Assembly: GCF_001590865.1 (NCBI RefSeq)
Contig: NZ_BBUY01000023.1
Span: 30,090-94,089, forward strand
Direction of reading: 5' to 3'
From: Streptomyces sp. NBRC 110611
GTDB lineage: Bacteria > Actinomycetota > Actinomycetes > Streptomycetales > Streptomycetaceae
DNA length: 64,000 nt
Position 1 is the first letter of the stretch. Every line of letters begins with the position of its first letter. Under the pieces are notes generated by a model. That model was not told where the DNA came from and did no database searches. It saw only the letters and a list, made by a program, of their open reading frames with translations. The position numbers and the translations under genes were made by a program. Shown here one piece after another: positions 33,733-42,700 of the stretch.

Positions 33733-34889
33733 CGGACAACCTCGTGACGGGGCAGGTAGGTCGACGTCCAGGAGGTCAGGTACGCGGCCAGGTACGGCTG
33801 GAGCAGCGTGCTGACGGCGGTGGTCCGGAAGTCGATCTGACGGTCGGTACGGGAGAGGACGACGTAGTCGTGGAAGCGGTCGCCGACCCGGCGCATGGCC
33901 GGATAGCAGGCGCTGGGCACGAAGCCGGCGGAGAGGAACGCCCACAGCCCCGCGGTGTCGGACAGCGGCACCAGCGTCTCGACGTAGTCGGCGCCCGCCC
34001 GGCTGAGGGCCGCGGTGAGCGAGTCGAGGGCTCGGGTGGCGGCCGACGGGCACGGGTGCACCGCGACGAGGGCGCAGCTGCCGGCCGCCGGGTCGAGGTC
34101 GGCGTAGATCTCGAACTCGCCGTTCGGCGGTGTCAGCACCGTGTTCGGGGTATGCAGCGGGACGTAGGGGCCCGCGGGATCGGGGAAGAGATCGCGGAAC
34201 CGTCGGCGTACGAAGCCGGGGGCGGTGATCACTTCGATGGCGGTGCGGACCTTCGGGTGCGCGGCCGCGGTGGCGGCCGGGAGCTCCGCGTCCCCGGGGG
34301 CGAGCGCCCGGACCCCGGCGGAGGAGATGCCGACGGTGTCGTCGGCCGCTTCCAGCAGGGGCATCAGCGCTTCAGGCACGGCGGCGACCGGTTCACGGCG
34401 GTCCAGGACGCCGTCGGCGTAGCAGGCGAACAGGGCGAGGGTCTCGCAGCCGGACACATCGGCGGCGTTGGGCAGCAGGCCGAGCGGCCGGTACCCGTTG
34501 CGGGCCACGACGCGCTGCGGGGCCTGGGTGACCAGCCGGACGGTGGTGTGGATGGAATCGAGGGCGCCGGTGGCGAAGGCATCGGCGGTGACCGCCCCCG
34601 TCAGCCGGCTCGCCAGACCGTGCTGGCGGTGACGGGGGTGGACCGCGAGGCCGACGAGCTTGCCGACCCGGTTGCCCGGGTCGGTCTGCACGACCGCGGA
34701 CCCGGCCAGTTCGCCGGTGCCGGTCCGGCGCGCGGTGAGCCAGTGGCAGTGCGGGTCGGTGATCAGGCGGTGCATCTCGGTCGGATCGCTGCCCAGGGCC
34801 ACCGGGTAGCCGTGGCCGTACACCTCGAAGTACAGCTGCCGGAGTTCGGCGATGTCCTGGGGCGCGGCCGGCCGGATGGTGAGCGTCAT
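33729..34889 (-). CDS. GNAT family N-acyltransferase
   Basis: A 386-residue protein with an N-terminal GNAT domain (about 1-150): TIRPAAPQDIAELRQLYFEVYGHGYP and the cofactor motif VGLAVHPRHRQHGLASRLTGAV (R-x-x-G-L-A). The C-terminal half (about 200-386) ends with a degenerate second GNAT-like part, YVETLVPLSDTAGLWAFLSAGFVPSACYPAMRR. It is ATGA-coupled to the MFS gene before it and the LuxE gene after it, so it probably acylates a pathway intermediate, perhaps using the activated polyketide chain. The substrate is unknown. Confidence 0.82.
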   Translation of the reverse strand: MTLTIRPAAPQDIAELRQLYFEVYGHGYPVALGSDPTEMHRLITDPHCHWLTARRTGTGELAGSAVVQTDPGNRVGKLVGLAVHPRHRQHGLASRLTGAVTADAFATGALDSIHTTVRLVTQAPQRVVARNGYRPLGLLPNAADVSGCETLALFACYADGVLDRREPVAAVPEALMPLLEAADDTVGISSAGVRALAPGDAELPAATAAAHPKVRTAIEVITAPGFVRRRFRDLFPDPAGPYVPLHTPNTVLTPPNGEFEIYADLDPAAGSCALVAVHPCPSAATRALDSLTAALSRAGADYVETLVPLSDTAGLWAFLSAGFVPSACYPAMRRVGDRFHDYVVLSRTDRQIDFRTTAVSTLLQPYLAAYLTSWTSTYLPRHEVVR

Positions 34890-36265
34890 CGGACGTCCCC
34901 CAGCGGCGCGGTGCCGACGGCGGACTCGACCGGCCCGGTCGGCCCGACCGGCTCGACCGGCTCGGCGGACTCGGCGGGGGCGGAGGGGGAACCGGACGCG
35001 GCCGGAGCGGCGGAGTCGGCCTCCGGCAGGGCACCGGTACGCCGGCCGGACCACCACAGGGCCGCGGCGACCGGGACCAGCCCGACGGCCTGCAGCAGGC
35101 ACAGGACCTGCGGTGACAGGTGGTCGCCGAGGGCGCCGAAGACGAGTGAGGACAGCGGGAAGGTCGCGCCGAGCAGCGCCTGCATCATGGCGAAGAAGCC
35201 CGGCTTGTCCTCGGCCGGGACCAGCCGCTGGAACAGCGCGACGAACCGCACCCCGATGGCGCCCACACACCAGCCCGCGACGACCAGGGCCCCGATGGCG
35301 GCGGTCCGGTCGGCGAGCAGGCCCGGCGTCCCGAGGGCCGCGGCCATCAGCGCCAGGCAGGCCGCGCCGACGGTGGTGGCCGAACCTCGCAGCCGCGCAC
35401 CGGTGAACGACCCGAGCAGCGTGCCGGCGCCCAGGGCCGCCTCCAGCGCGGCGACGGTGGAGCCCTGCGCGTGCAGCACGGACCGGGTGTACAGGGGCAT
35501 GACCACGTACACCGCGGTGGTGAAGACGTTCGCCGCGGCGAAGCAGAGCAGTACGCGCCTGATGAAGCGGTGGTCGGCCAGGATCTGACGCAGCGTCCGT
35601 CGGGGCGGTGCGCCGTCCGCCGGGTCGGCGCCGTCCGGGCCCGTGGCGCCCCGGGGGAACCGGGTGACGGATACCAGCAGCGCGGCCGTGAGGTACGCGC
35701 CGGCGCATCCGGAGACGATCCCCGCCAGGTCCCAGGCGTCCACGATGAGCGGTCCCAGCAGCCCGCCGGCCAGGCCGGCCAGGGACTGGGTGGCGAGTTC
35801 GAACCCGGTCGCCTCCTCGATGTCGGCGTCGTCGACGAGTTCGGGTACGGAGGTGGTCAGGCACGGATCGAAGAGCGCCTGGCAGCCGGCCAGCAGCAGC
35901 GCGGCACCGTAGGCGGCGGCCATGGGCGGCGGCGCGACATAGGTCCATCCGGCGGTGGCGGCGGCGACCAGGCCCGCCAGGGCGGCCGCCGAGGCCAGCA
36001 CCGTACGGTGCCGGCAGCGCGCGATGACGGTGGCCACCAGCGGGGCGAGCGCCACCGCGGGCAGCGTGCTCACCGCGAGGAACACCCCGGAGGCGAGGCC
36101 GCGGTCACCGCCGCTGCCGACGGCGTGGGCGATGAGCCACCACACCACGCCGACCTGGAACATCCGGCTCGCGGCCTGGGTGAGTACCTGCGCGGCCCAC
36201 ACGGTGCCGAAGGCCCGGTTGCGCAGGACGACGGGGAGACGGCGCCGGGCCGGTGCGGGCGTCAT
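34886..36265 (-). CDS. MFS transporter
   Basis: A 459-residue major facilitator with about twelve membrane helices, from NRAFGTVWAAQVLTQAASRMFQVGVVWWLIAHAV to LSPQVLCLLQAVGLVPVAAALWW, then a long acidic Ser/Pro/Glu tail. The pattern (RCRHRTVLASAAALAG; LVPAEDKPGFFAMMQALLGATFPLSSLVFGALGDHL) resembles the enterobactin-exporter-like MFS group. It lies inside an operon of ligases and acyl reductase, overlapping both neighbours by ATGA, and is the likely exporter of the product. Confidence 0.88.
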   Translation of the reverse strand: MTPAPARRRLPVVLRNRAFGTVWAAQVLTQAASRMFQVGVVWWLIAHAVGSGGDRGLASGVFLAVSTLPAVALAPLVATVIARCRHRTVLASAAALAGLVAAATAGWTYVAPPPMAAAYGAALLLAGCQALFDPCLTTSVPELVDDADIEEATGFELATQSLAGLAGGLLGPLIVDAWDLAGIVSGCAGAYLTAALLVSVTRFPRGATGPDGADPADGAPPRRTLRQILADHRFIRRVLLCFAAANVFTTAVYVVMPLYTRSVLHAQGSTVAALEAALGAGTLLGSFTGARLRGSATTVGAACLALMAAALGTPGLLADRTAAIGALVVAGWCVGAIGVRFVALFQRLVPAEDKPGFFAMMQALLGATFPLSSLVFGALGDHLSPQVLCLLQAVGLVPVAAALWWSGRRTGALPEADSAAPAASGSPSAPAESAEPVEPVGPTGPVESAVGTAPLGDVR

Positions 36266-37563
36266 GAGTGCGGCCGTTCGTCGAGGACGCGGATCAGCTT
36301 GCCGGTGCGGGGGTTGACGGCCAGTTCGCCGTGCCGGACCCACTCCACGGCGAGCGGGTGGATGCGTCCGCCGTCGGCCTCCGCGGCGTACAGCGGCCGG
36401 GCCGCGAGGAGCTCCTTGGTGACAGCGCCGGTCAGATGCCCGAGGCCGCCCGGATCTCCGGGGCCGCCGGCGGCCGGATACCCGCCGACCGCCGCTTCGT
36501 CGGCGGCCAGCCGCAGCACCAGTCCGTCCCGGCCGTCCCAGCGGCGGATCACCAGCTGCACGCCGGTCACCTGGCCGGTCGGGTCCGCGGCACGCACGAG
36601 GTCGTGCACGTCCTGGGTGTAGAGGGACACCACGCCGATGCGTACGCCCTCCTCGGCGCGGCCGAGGATACGGAAGTGCCCGGCGTCGACGTCGGTCCAT
36701 TCGGCCCGGTCGCCCACCGGGTAGCGGAGGACGGGCATCAGCCGTCGGCGCAGGTCCGTGACCACGACACGGCCCGTGACGCCGTTGCGGGTGACGGGCT
36801 CGCCGGTGTTCTCGTCGAGGATCTCGACGACGGTGTGGGGTGTGAAGGCCCGATGGACGCGGGGATCGGCCCCCGGTACGGCCTGCCCGAGGAGGCCGGA
36901 GTCGACACCGGCGTATCCGATGGAGCGGACCTCCGCCCGGGGGAACGCCTTGGCGAGCAGCGGGCGCTGGTCCTCGAACAGCCCCTCGCCGCCGAAGAAA
37001 AGGATCTCCACGCCGGGGAGTTGGCGCCCTTCGCCGACGAGGTGGTCGGCCAGGGAGCAGAGCGTCGTGGTGGTGCCGGCGACGACATCGACGTCGAATT
37101 CCTCCAGCGTCCCGACGGTCGATTCGAGCGGCGCGGCACCCCCTATCGGCAGCCGTACGTTGGCCACGGGGGCGCGGTGGAGGGAATCCAGGATGAAGTT
37201 GAAGCTTGCGTAGAGTTCCCCGGCGTAGAAGAGGTCGGCGACCCGGTGGCCGGGGCGCAGTCCGGCTTCGACGAGTCCGGCGCCGAACGCGGAGGTGAAT
37301 TCTCGCCATTCTTCACGGGTATAGACGGAGAACTTCGGAGCGCCGGTCGTTCCGCCGCTCTTGAAGATCACCGCCTCATCGAGCGGCCCGGTCAAAAGGC
37401 GGTTGTGGCGGGGTGTGTTGGCTCGCCAGAATGCGTCGTGCGGGATGACCGGCAGGTCCGTCAACTCCTCCACCCGGTCCGGCAGTCCGGCGTAGAGGTC
37501 CTGGTAGAAGGGTGAGTTGCGACGCACGAAGCGTATGAGTTCCGGCAATGGTTGAACGGGCAT
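36262..37563 (-). CDS. PaaK-like phenylacetate-CoA ligase family protein
   Basis: A 433-residue stand-alone adenylate-forming ligase: RFVRRNSPFYQDLYAGLPDRVEELTDLPVI, phosphate loop FKSGGTTGAPKFSVYTREEW, FFGGEGLFEDQRPLLAKAFP, YAGVDSGLLG, VLRYPVGDRAEW, ending NPRTGKLIRVLDERPHS. It is clearly related to the C-terminal domain of the LuxC fusion in the same operon (compare SGGTTGAP, AGELYASFNFILDSL with CGEMYGSFISFFSIL). It may make an acyl-CoA or acyl-adenylate from an aromatic or polyketide acid. First gene of the operon; AGGAA precedes ATG 37563. Confidence 0.84.
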   Translation of the reverse strand: MPVQPLPELIRFVRRNSPFYQDLYAGLPDRVEELTDLPVIPHDAFWRANTPRHNRLLTGPLDEAVIFKSGGTTGAPKFSVYTREEWREFTSAFGAGLVEAGLRPGHRVADLFYAGELYASFNFILDSLHRAPVANVRLPIGGAAPLESTVGTLEEFDVDVVAGTTTTLCSLADHLVGEGRQLPGVEILFFGGEGLFEDQRPLLAKAFPRAEVRSIGYAGVDSGLLGQAVPGADPRVHRAFTPHTVVEILDENTGEPVTRNGVTGRVVVTDLRRRLMPVLRYPVGDRAEWTDVDAGHFRILGRAEEGVRIGVVSLYTQDVHDLVRAADPTGQVTGVQLVIRRWDGRDGLVLRLAADEAAVGGYPAAGGPGDPGGLGHLTGAVTKELLAARPLYAAEADGGRIHPLAVEWVRHGELAVNPRTGKLIRVLDERPHS

Positions 37564-37860
37564 TGATTCCTGTTTTTCGGCATGCAGAGGAAACCGGTAC
37601 CACGGGGTGTGCGGCACCAGCTCGTGTGTGGAGTCAGCGGCAGACGTACAGGAAACCCGGTGGGGCCCCCTCGAACGCCTTTCCGTGCTGGGGACTTCGA
37701 TCGGTGATGTTATGTCATGCGCGATGTTCCCGGCGACAGCCGACTTGGCGGAAAGGGGATGCCGGCCGGCCGCCATTCCGTTTCCGGCTGCCACCATGCA
37801 TCCGTCGGATTCCTTTTCTTCACGGTAACTCAGCTCTCCGGTCGTCTTTCGAGCCGAGTG
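37564..37860. other. Promoter region of the ligase-MFS-GNAT-LuxE-LuxC operon
   Basis: No gene supported. On the minus strand it separates the secreted-protein gene (stop at 37861) from the ligase. A short AT-rich stretch (TGACATAACATCAC on the minus strand, about 37705-37718) is the best place for a promoter, but no clear -35/-10 pair was found. Confidence 0.4.
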
Positions 37861-38619
37861 TCATCCCGTGGCGTCATCCCCTACCGACGGCGATCCGCCG
37901 GGAATTTCCGGCCACTGGGCTGGCTGAAAACATTCGCTGCCCGGGGTGATCCGGCCGTGGACGGCGGTGACTTCACCGGCCCGGAGGCGGAGTCCGGCGA
38001 TACGGACATCGGTCAGGGCGGCGTACGGGACGGGCACCGGCGGCAACAGGGAGGTGGGAAAGCCCACGGGCAGCAGGCCGAGGAGGCGGCCGCTGATCCA
38101 GCGCGCCGCGAGCCGGATGTCCCCGCGGGCGGTGACCGTGGGCGCGGACAGGCAGATGCCGGACCCGGCGCCGTAGACGATCCGGGCGCCTTGCAGGGTC
38201 ACGGACCGGGCGCGGCACAGAGCCCCGGTCGGCGCGGGAAGCGGGCACAGCAGGCCGGTGACCCGCAGGGTCCGGGCCGCCACCGAGGTGTCCCCGCCCC
38301 TTTCCCCGGCCGCGGTGGGACCGTTCGGCTGCGGCCGGGGACCGCCGTCCGCCGAGGTGAGACACCGGGCGAGGACCCGGGCCTGTGCCAGAGTGGCCGT
38401 GCCGGGGTCGGCCGCCGGCGGCAGCGGCCGGCAGCGGCCGACGGCCCGGTGCGTCCTCCCCGTGGCCGCCACGGGTACGGGCGCGGCCGGACCCGCCGTC
38501 CCGGGGGGCACGGCGGTGACGGCGCCCGGGCGGGTGCCGTTCGCGTCCGGTGCCGCGAGGGCGGAGGCCGGCAGGATCAGGACGGCGGCGGCCAGCGTAC
38601 GGCCGGACATCCGCCTCAT
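37861..38619 (-). CDS. Secreted protein of unknown function, third gene of DUF6230-DUF6114 operon
   Basis: A 252-residue exported protein with signal TLAAAVLILPASALAAP, a Pro/Ala-rich low-complexity segment to about residue 140, and a C-terminal part (RTLRVTGLLCPLPAPTGALCRARSVTLQGARIVYG, later LTDVRIAGLRLRAGEVTAVHGRITPG) whose repeated VxLxxxxI strands recall the neighbouring DUF6230 protein. Its ATG overlaps the DUF6114 stop. I do not recognise a family. Confidence 0.7.
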   Translation of the reverse strand: MRRMSGRTLAAAVLILPASALAAPDANGTRPGAVTAVPPGTAGPAAPVPVAATGRTHRAVGRCRPLPPAADPGTATLAQARVLARCLTSADGGPRPQPNGPTAAGERGGDTSVAARTLRVTGLLCPLPAPTGALCRARSVTLQGARIVYGAGSGICLSAPTVTARGDIRLAARWISGRLLGLLPVGFPTSLLPPVPVPYAALTDVRIAGLRLRAGEVTAVHGRITPGSECFQPAQWPEIPGGSPSVGDDATG

Positions 38620-39017
38620 TCGGCCGCCTTGCCGCCCGGCACCGGGGGTGGGGCATCCGGGCCGGTGCGGCCGCCGGTGTCACCGGTCCGCCACCCGACG
38701 GCGAGCGCGCCGCCGGCGACTGCCAGGAGCATGCCGGCGAAGAACCCGCCGAGATTGGCCAGCGGGAAGGAGAGCAGCGCCAGCACGATCGCGGCGACCC
38801 CGCTGACCGTGGCCCGGTGGGGCCGCGCGGCCGTGTGGAGGCCGCAGCCGACGAGGGCGCCGGCGATCAGCAGCGCCGAGGTGGCGGCGGTCCCCTGGAA
38901 GCCGAGGTACTCGGGGCGCCGCAGCGGGAAGTACGCCAGCTCCGCTCCGGCCGCGCAGAGCAGGGCCGCCGCGGCCCACGGGCGGCCGCGGACGGCGAGC
39001 GGGGCTTTCAGCTGCAT
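38616..39017 (-). CDS. DUF6114 membrane protein
   Basis: A 133-residue protein with four likely helices (AAALLCAAGAELAYFPL, AATSALLIAGALVGCGL, VSGVAAIVLALLSFPLANLGGFFAGMLLAVAGGALAVGW) and a Pro-rich tail. The LGGFFAGMLLAxxGGALAVGW motif matches the DUF6114 family, usually encoded next to DUF6230 in Streptomyces. It overlaps the upstream DUF6230 gene by 10 bases and the downstream secreted protein by ATGA. Role unknown. Confidence 0.8.
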   Translation of the reverse strand: MQLKAPLAVRGRPWAAAALLCAAGAELAYFPLRRPEYLGFQGTAATSALLIAGALVGCGLHTAARPHRATVSGVAAIVLALLSFPLANLGGFFAGMLLAVAGGALAVGWRTGDTGGRTGPDAPPPVPGGKAAE

Positions 39018-39652
39018 GGGCGGTTCCCGGGGCGGATGGACATCGCCGCGTCGCGCAGGGAGAACGAGCCGGCGGCCAGGGACCAGGCGCTCAGCCGCAT
39101 ATCGGTGATGTCCAGCGTCCGCGCCTGCTGGCCGTACGCCCCGAGGACGGCGCCGGTGAGCGCACCGGCGGCGTCCAGCCTGGAGGCGTCCCGTCCCATC
39201 TGGACGTCGCCGAAGCGCAGATCGCCGCGCACCTGCTCGAGGTCGATCACCAGGTCCTCCGCGGTCACCAGGCCGCCGCGGTCGCCGCGGATGGTCAGGG
39301 TCACCGGACCGAACGGGGTATGCGCCACCGAGGACTGACAGACGTTGGTGAGCCGGGCGTGGCCGATCCGCGCCACCGCCACCGGCCGGCTGCGGCCGCG
39401 CGCGTCCTTGTCGAACGACGCGTACTGGACGGCGTCGCGCCCGTTGAGCTGGTCCGCGGTGACCTGGAAGGTGCTGCCCGAGACGGCGAAGCCGACGGGC
39501 ACTCCGGCCGCCGTGGTGCCCCACACCGTCGTCGCGGAGCCGGCCAGTGCGAGCACGGCGGCCACGGCCACCCGCCGCCAGCTGGTGCCCGCGGCGGGCG
39601 CGGCGGCGCCGCGTCTTCGTGAACGGCGCCCCGTCGCGCGATGACGTGCCAT
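39008..39652 (-). CDS. DUF6230 family exported protein
   Basis: A 214-residue protein with an Arg-rich start, one hydrophobic segment (VAVAAVLALAGSATTVWG) and an all-beta ectodomain: VPVGFAVSGSTFQVTADQLNGRDAVQYASF, KPVAVARI-type strand, LTNVCQS, DLVIDLEQVRGDLRFGDVQMGRDAS. This is the DUF6230 pattern, which older Streptomyces annotations call a cholesterol-esterase-like protein without enzymatic proof. AGGAAGGA precedes ATG 39652. It lies 84 bases after the PKS stop, so it may be read through from it. Confidence 0.8.
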   Translation of the reverse strand: MARHRATGRRSRRRGAAAPAAGTSWRRVAVAAVLALAGSATTVWGTTAAGVPVGFAVSGSTFQVTADQLNGRDAVQYASFDKDARGRSRPVAVARIGHARLTNVCQSSVAHTPFGPVTLTIRGDRGGLVTAEDLVIDLEQVRGDLRFGDVQMGRDASRLDAAGALTGAVLGAYGQQARTLDITDMRLSAWSLAAGSFSLRDAAMSIRPGNRPCS

Positions 39653-39736
39653 CGATGTCCTTCCTGCGCTGTCCCTGGGCCCCACGCTGTCCCTCGGCCC
39701 CCTGCGGCCGCTGCGATCCCCCGATCCCCCGATCCC

Positions 39737-42700
39737 TCATCCGAGCGGAGACACCAGGTCCTTGGACGGCCCCGCGGCCGCTTCGGAGGCGGCCGTCCCG
39801 CCACCGGCGGCGGTTCCGGACGGTCCCGAGAGGCCGAGGCGCAGCAGGACCAGCTGGGCGATGTCGGTGATGGTGCCGCCGCTGCGCAGCAGTTCCATGG
39901 GCGGGATGTCGATGTCGAAGCGTCCCCGTACGGAGACCAGCAGCTCGGCGATCATGAGGGAGTCCAGGCCGTACTCGTCGAGCCGCCGGTGGTGGTCGAG
40001 TTCCGTGTGGTCCAGGTGCAGGACGTCGGCCAGGAGGCGGGCGAGCGTATCGGCGATGGCGCGCGTCGCGTCCTCGACGGACATGGCCGCGAGTGCCCGC
40101 AGGATCTCCTCCCGGGTGTAGTCGGCCTCCGCCATGTTCTCCGGGAGCAGCGTGGCGCACCTGGGTGCGGCGAGAGCGGGCAGCAGACGGCGCAGGTGCC
40201 CCCAGTTGTAACGGCCGGCACCGGCCACGTCGAGGTCACTGCCCGTCAGCAGGCCGGCGGCGGTGAACGCCTCCCGGAGCGACACCGGCTCGATCCCGGC
40301 GGAGGCGAGGATCCGCGTCAGCTCGTTGCGGGCGACATAGCCGGTCTCACCGATGGCTCCCCAGGCGATCGCCTGTCCGGCGGCCCCACGGCCGCGACGG
40401 TGCCGGGCCAGCGCTTCCAGCCAGAGGTTGGCCGCGACGTAGTTGGTCTGGCGGATGTTGCCGAACGTGGTCGTGCCCGATGAGTACATCAGGAACATCT
40501 CCAGCTCGCGCCCGTCGAGGAGCTGGTCCAGCACCATCGCGCCGCCCGCCTTCGGGGACAGCGCGGCCGCGAACCGTTCGTCGGTGAGCTCGGTCAGCAG
40601 GTCGTCCTCCAGCTGCATCGCGCAGTGGACGACGCCGCGCAGCGGGTGCCCGCCCGCGTCGATCTCCTCGATGACGCGCCGCATGGCCGCGAGGTCGGCG
40701 GCATCGGCGGCGTACGCGGTGGCCTGTACTCCGCGCGCGGCGAGGCCGGCCAGCACGGCCGGGGCTTCGGGCGCCTGCTCGCCCCGGCGGCTGACCAGCG
40801 CGAGGTGACGCACGCCCCGCTCCGCGAGCCAGCCGGCCGTCGCGGCCCCGAAGCCACCGAGGCCGCCGGTGACCAGATAGGTGCCCTCCGCGTCCAGGCG
40901 CGGCGCCCGCCCGCGCCGCTCCACGGGGACGGGTTCGTCCAGCGGGTCGAAGGCGATGACGACCTTGCCGGAATGGCGGGAGTGCTGGAGGAGCTGGAAC
41001 GCCTCCGCCACCCGCGCGGCGGGGTACACGCTGTGCGGCAGCGGCCGGTACGCCCCCTCGCGTACGCGGGCGGCAACGGCCGCGAACAGCGCCGCACCAT
41101 GGACCGGGTCGAAGGCGAGGGCGGTGAGGTCCACGCCGAAGAACGCGATGTTGTTGCGGAACGGGCGCAGGAGCAGCGGTTTGTTCTCGTAGATGTCGCG
41201 CTTGCCCAGTTCGATGAAGCGGCCGCCGGGGCGCAGGAGTTCCAGGCCGCGCGTGATCGCCTCGCCGGCGAGGGAGTTGACGATGACGTCGACGCCCTCT
41301 CCGCCGGTGGCCGCCATGACGCCGGGGGCGAACTCCAGGCTGCGGGAGTCCAGGACGTGGTCGACGTCCAGGTGCCGCAGCAGTTCCCGTTTCGCGGCAG
41401 TGCCCGCTGTGGCGATGACGCGGGCCCCGCGCATCCGCGCGTACTGGAGGACGGCGAGGCCGACTCCGCCCGCACCGCCGTGCACCAGTACTGTCTCCCC
41501 GGCCCTGAGCCGGGCCAGCTGGTCCAGGCTGTAGTGCACGGTGGAGAAGGCGACGGGCAGGGTGGCGGCCTCGGCGAAACCCATCCCCTCCGGGATGTGC
41601 GCGAGGGCCTGGTGCGCAGTGACGGTGTGCGAGGCGAGGGCGGCCGGCGCCAGTCCGTACACCCGGTCGCCGGGCCGGAAGCCGGTGACGTCCGGTCCGA
41701 CGGAGGTGACGACGCCGGCGCACTCCAGGCCGAGGCCCACCGCGCTGTACGTCCCTTCGACCGCCTCTGCGGGCAGCAGTCCCACCGCTTGCATCATGTC
41801 CCGGTAGTTCAGCGCGGCCGCCCGTACGGCGACGGCCACCTGGCCGGGGCCCGCCGGGACAGGGGCGTGCTCCACCCAGGCCAGCTGGTAGGAGAGCCCG
41901 GGCGAACGGACGTCCAGTGCGAACGAGTCCGCCGCCGGGGAGGCGGCCACCGCCGGGCCGGCGGCGGGCAGCGCCAGCTCACGGGGGACGAATCGGCCGC
42001 CGCCGGCGGTGAGGACGACTTCCGCCTCGGCGTCGTCCGAGAGGAGCTCGCGGGCGACGCGGCGGGCGCCGGTGACGGTTTCGCCGTCGCGGTCCAGGGA
42101 GATCATGCGGACGGACAGCCGTGGTTCCTCGTTGGCCAGGGTCCGCGCGACGCCCCACACGGCGGCGTCCTGGGGCGCGAGGGCGCGCTCGGGCCGGGGC
42201 AGTGCGCCGCTCGGCCGGGTCACCATGGTCAGGGACGCCCGTACCCCGTCCGCGAGGCGGGCGCAGGCAGCGGTGACCGCACGCATCAGGGCGGCGCGCC
42301 CGGTTGCCCGTGCCACCGCCCGGGCGGGCTCCGGCCCGGCGGCCTCGCCGAGGATGACGCAGACGTCCGCGCCGTCCTCCCCGAACTCCGCCGCCCAGTC
42401 GGCCGGGCCCTCCGCCAGCATGCGCACCGTCGTCCCGCCGTCGTCGTCGGGCGGCGGCACCAGCGCCGCCAGGGCCCGTGCGAAGCCGAGTTCCGCGGCC
42501 GTCTCCGCGGCGATGACCCACCGGCGGCCCGGACGGGGCGAGGGCAGCGGCGGCGGGACGACCACGCGCCGGGGAGCCGCGGCGAGGAGGACGGAGAAGT
42601 CGTCGCGGCAGGGAGCGGCGTCATCGCCGGTGCGGACGACGTCGGTGAAGCCGCACCGCTCCAGCAGAGCGGGCCACCGGTCCGCGGGCAGCAGCGGCGA

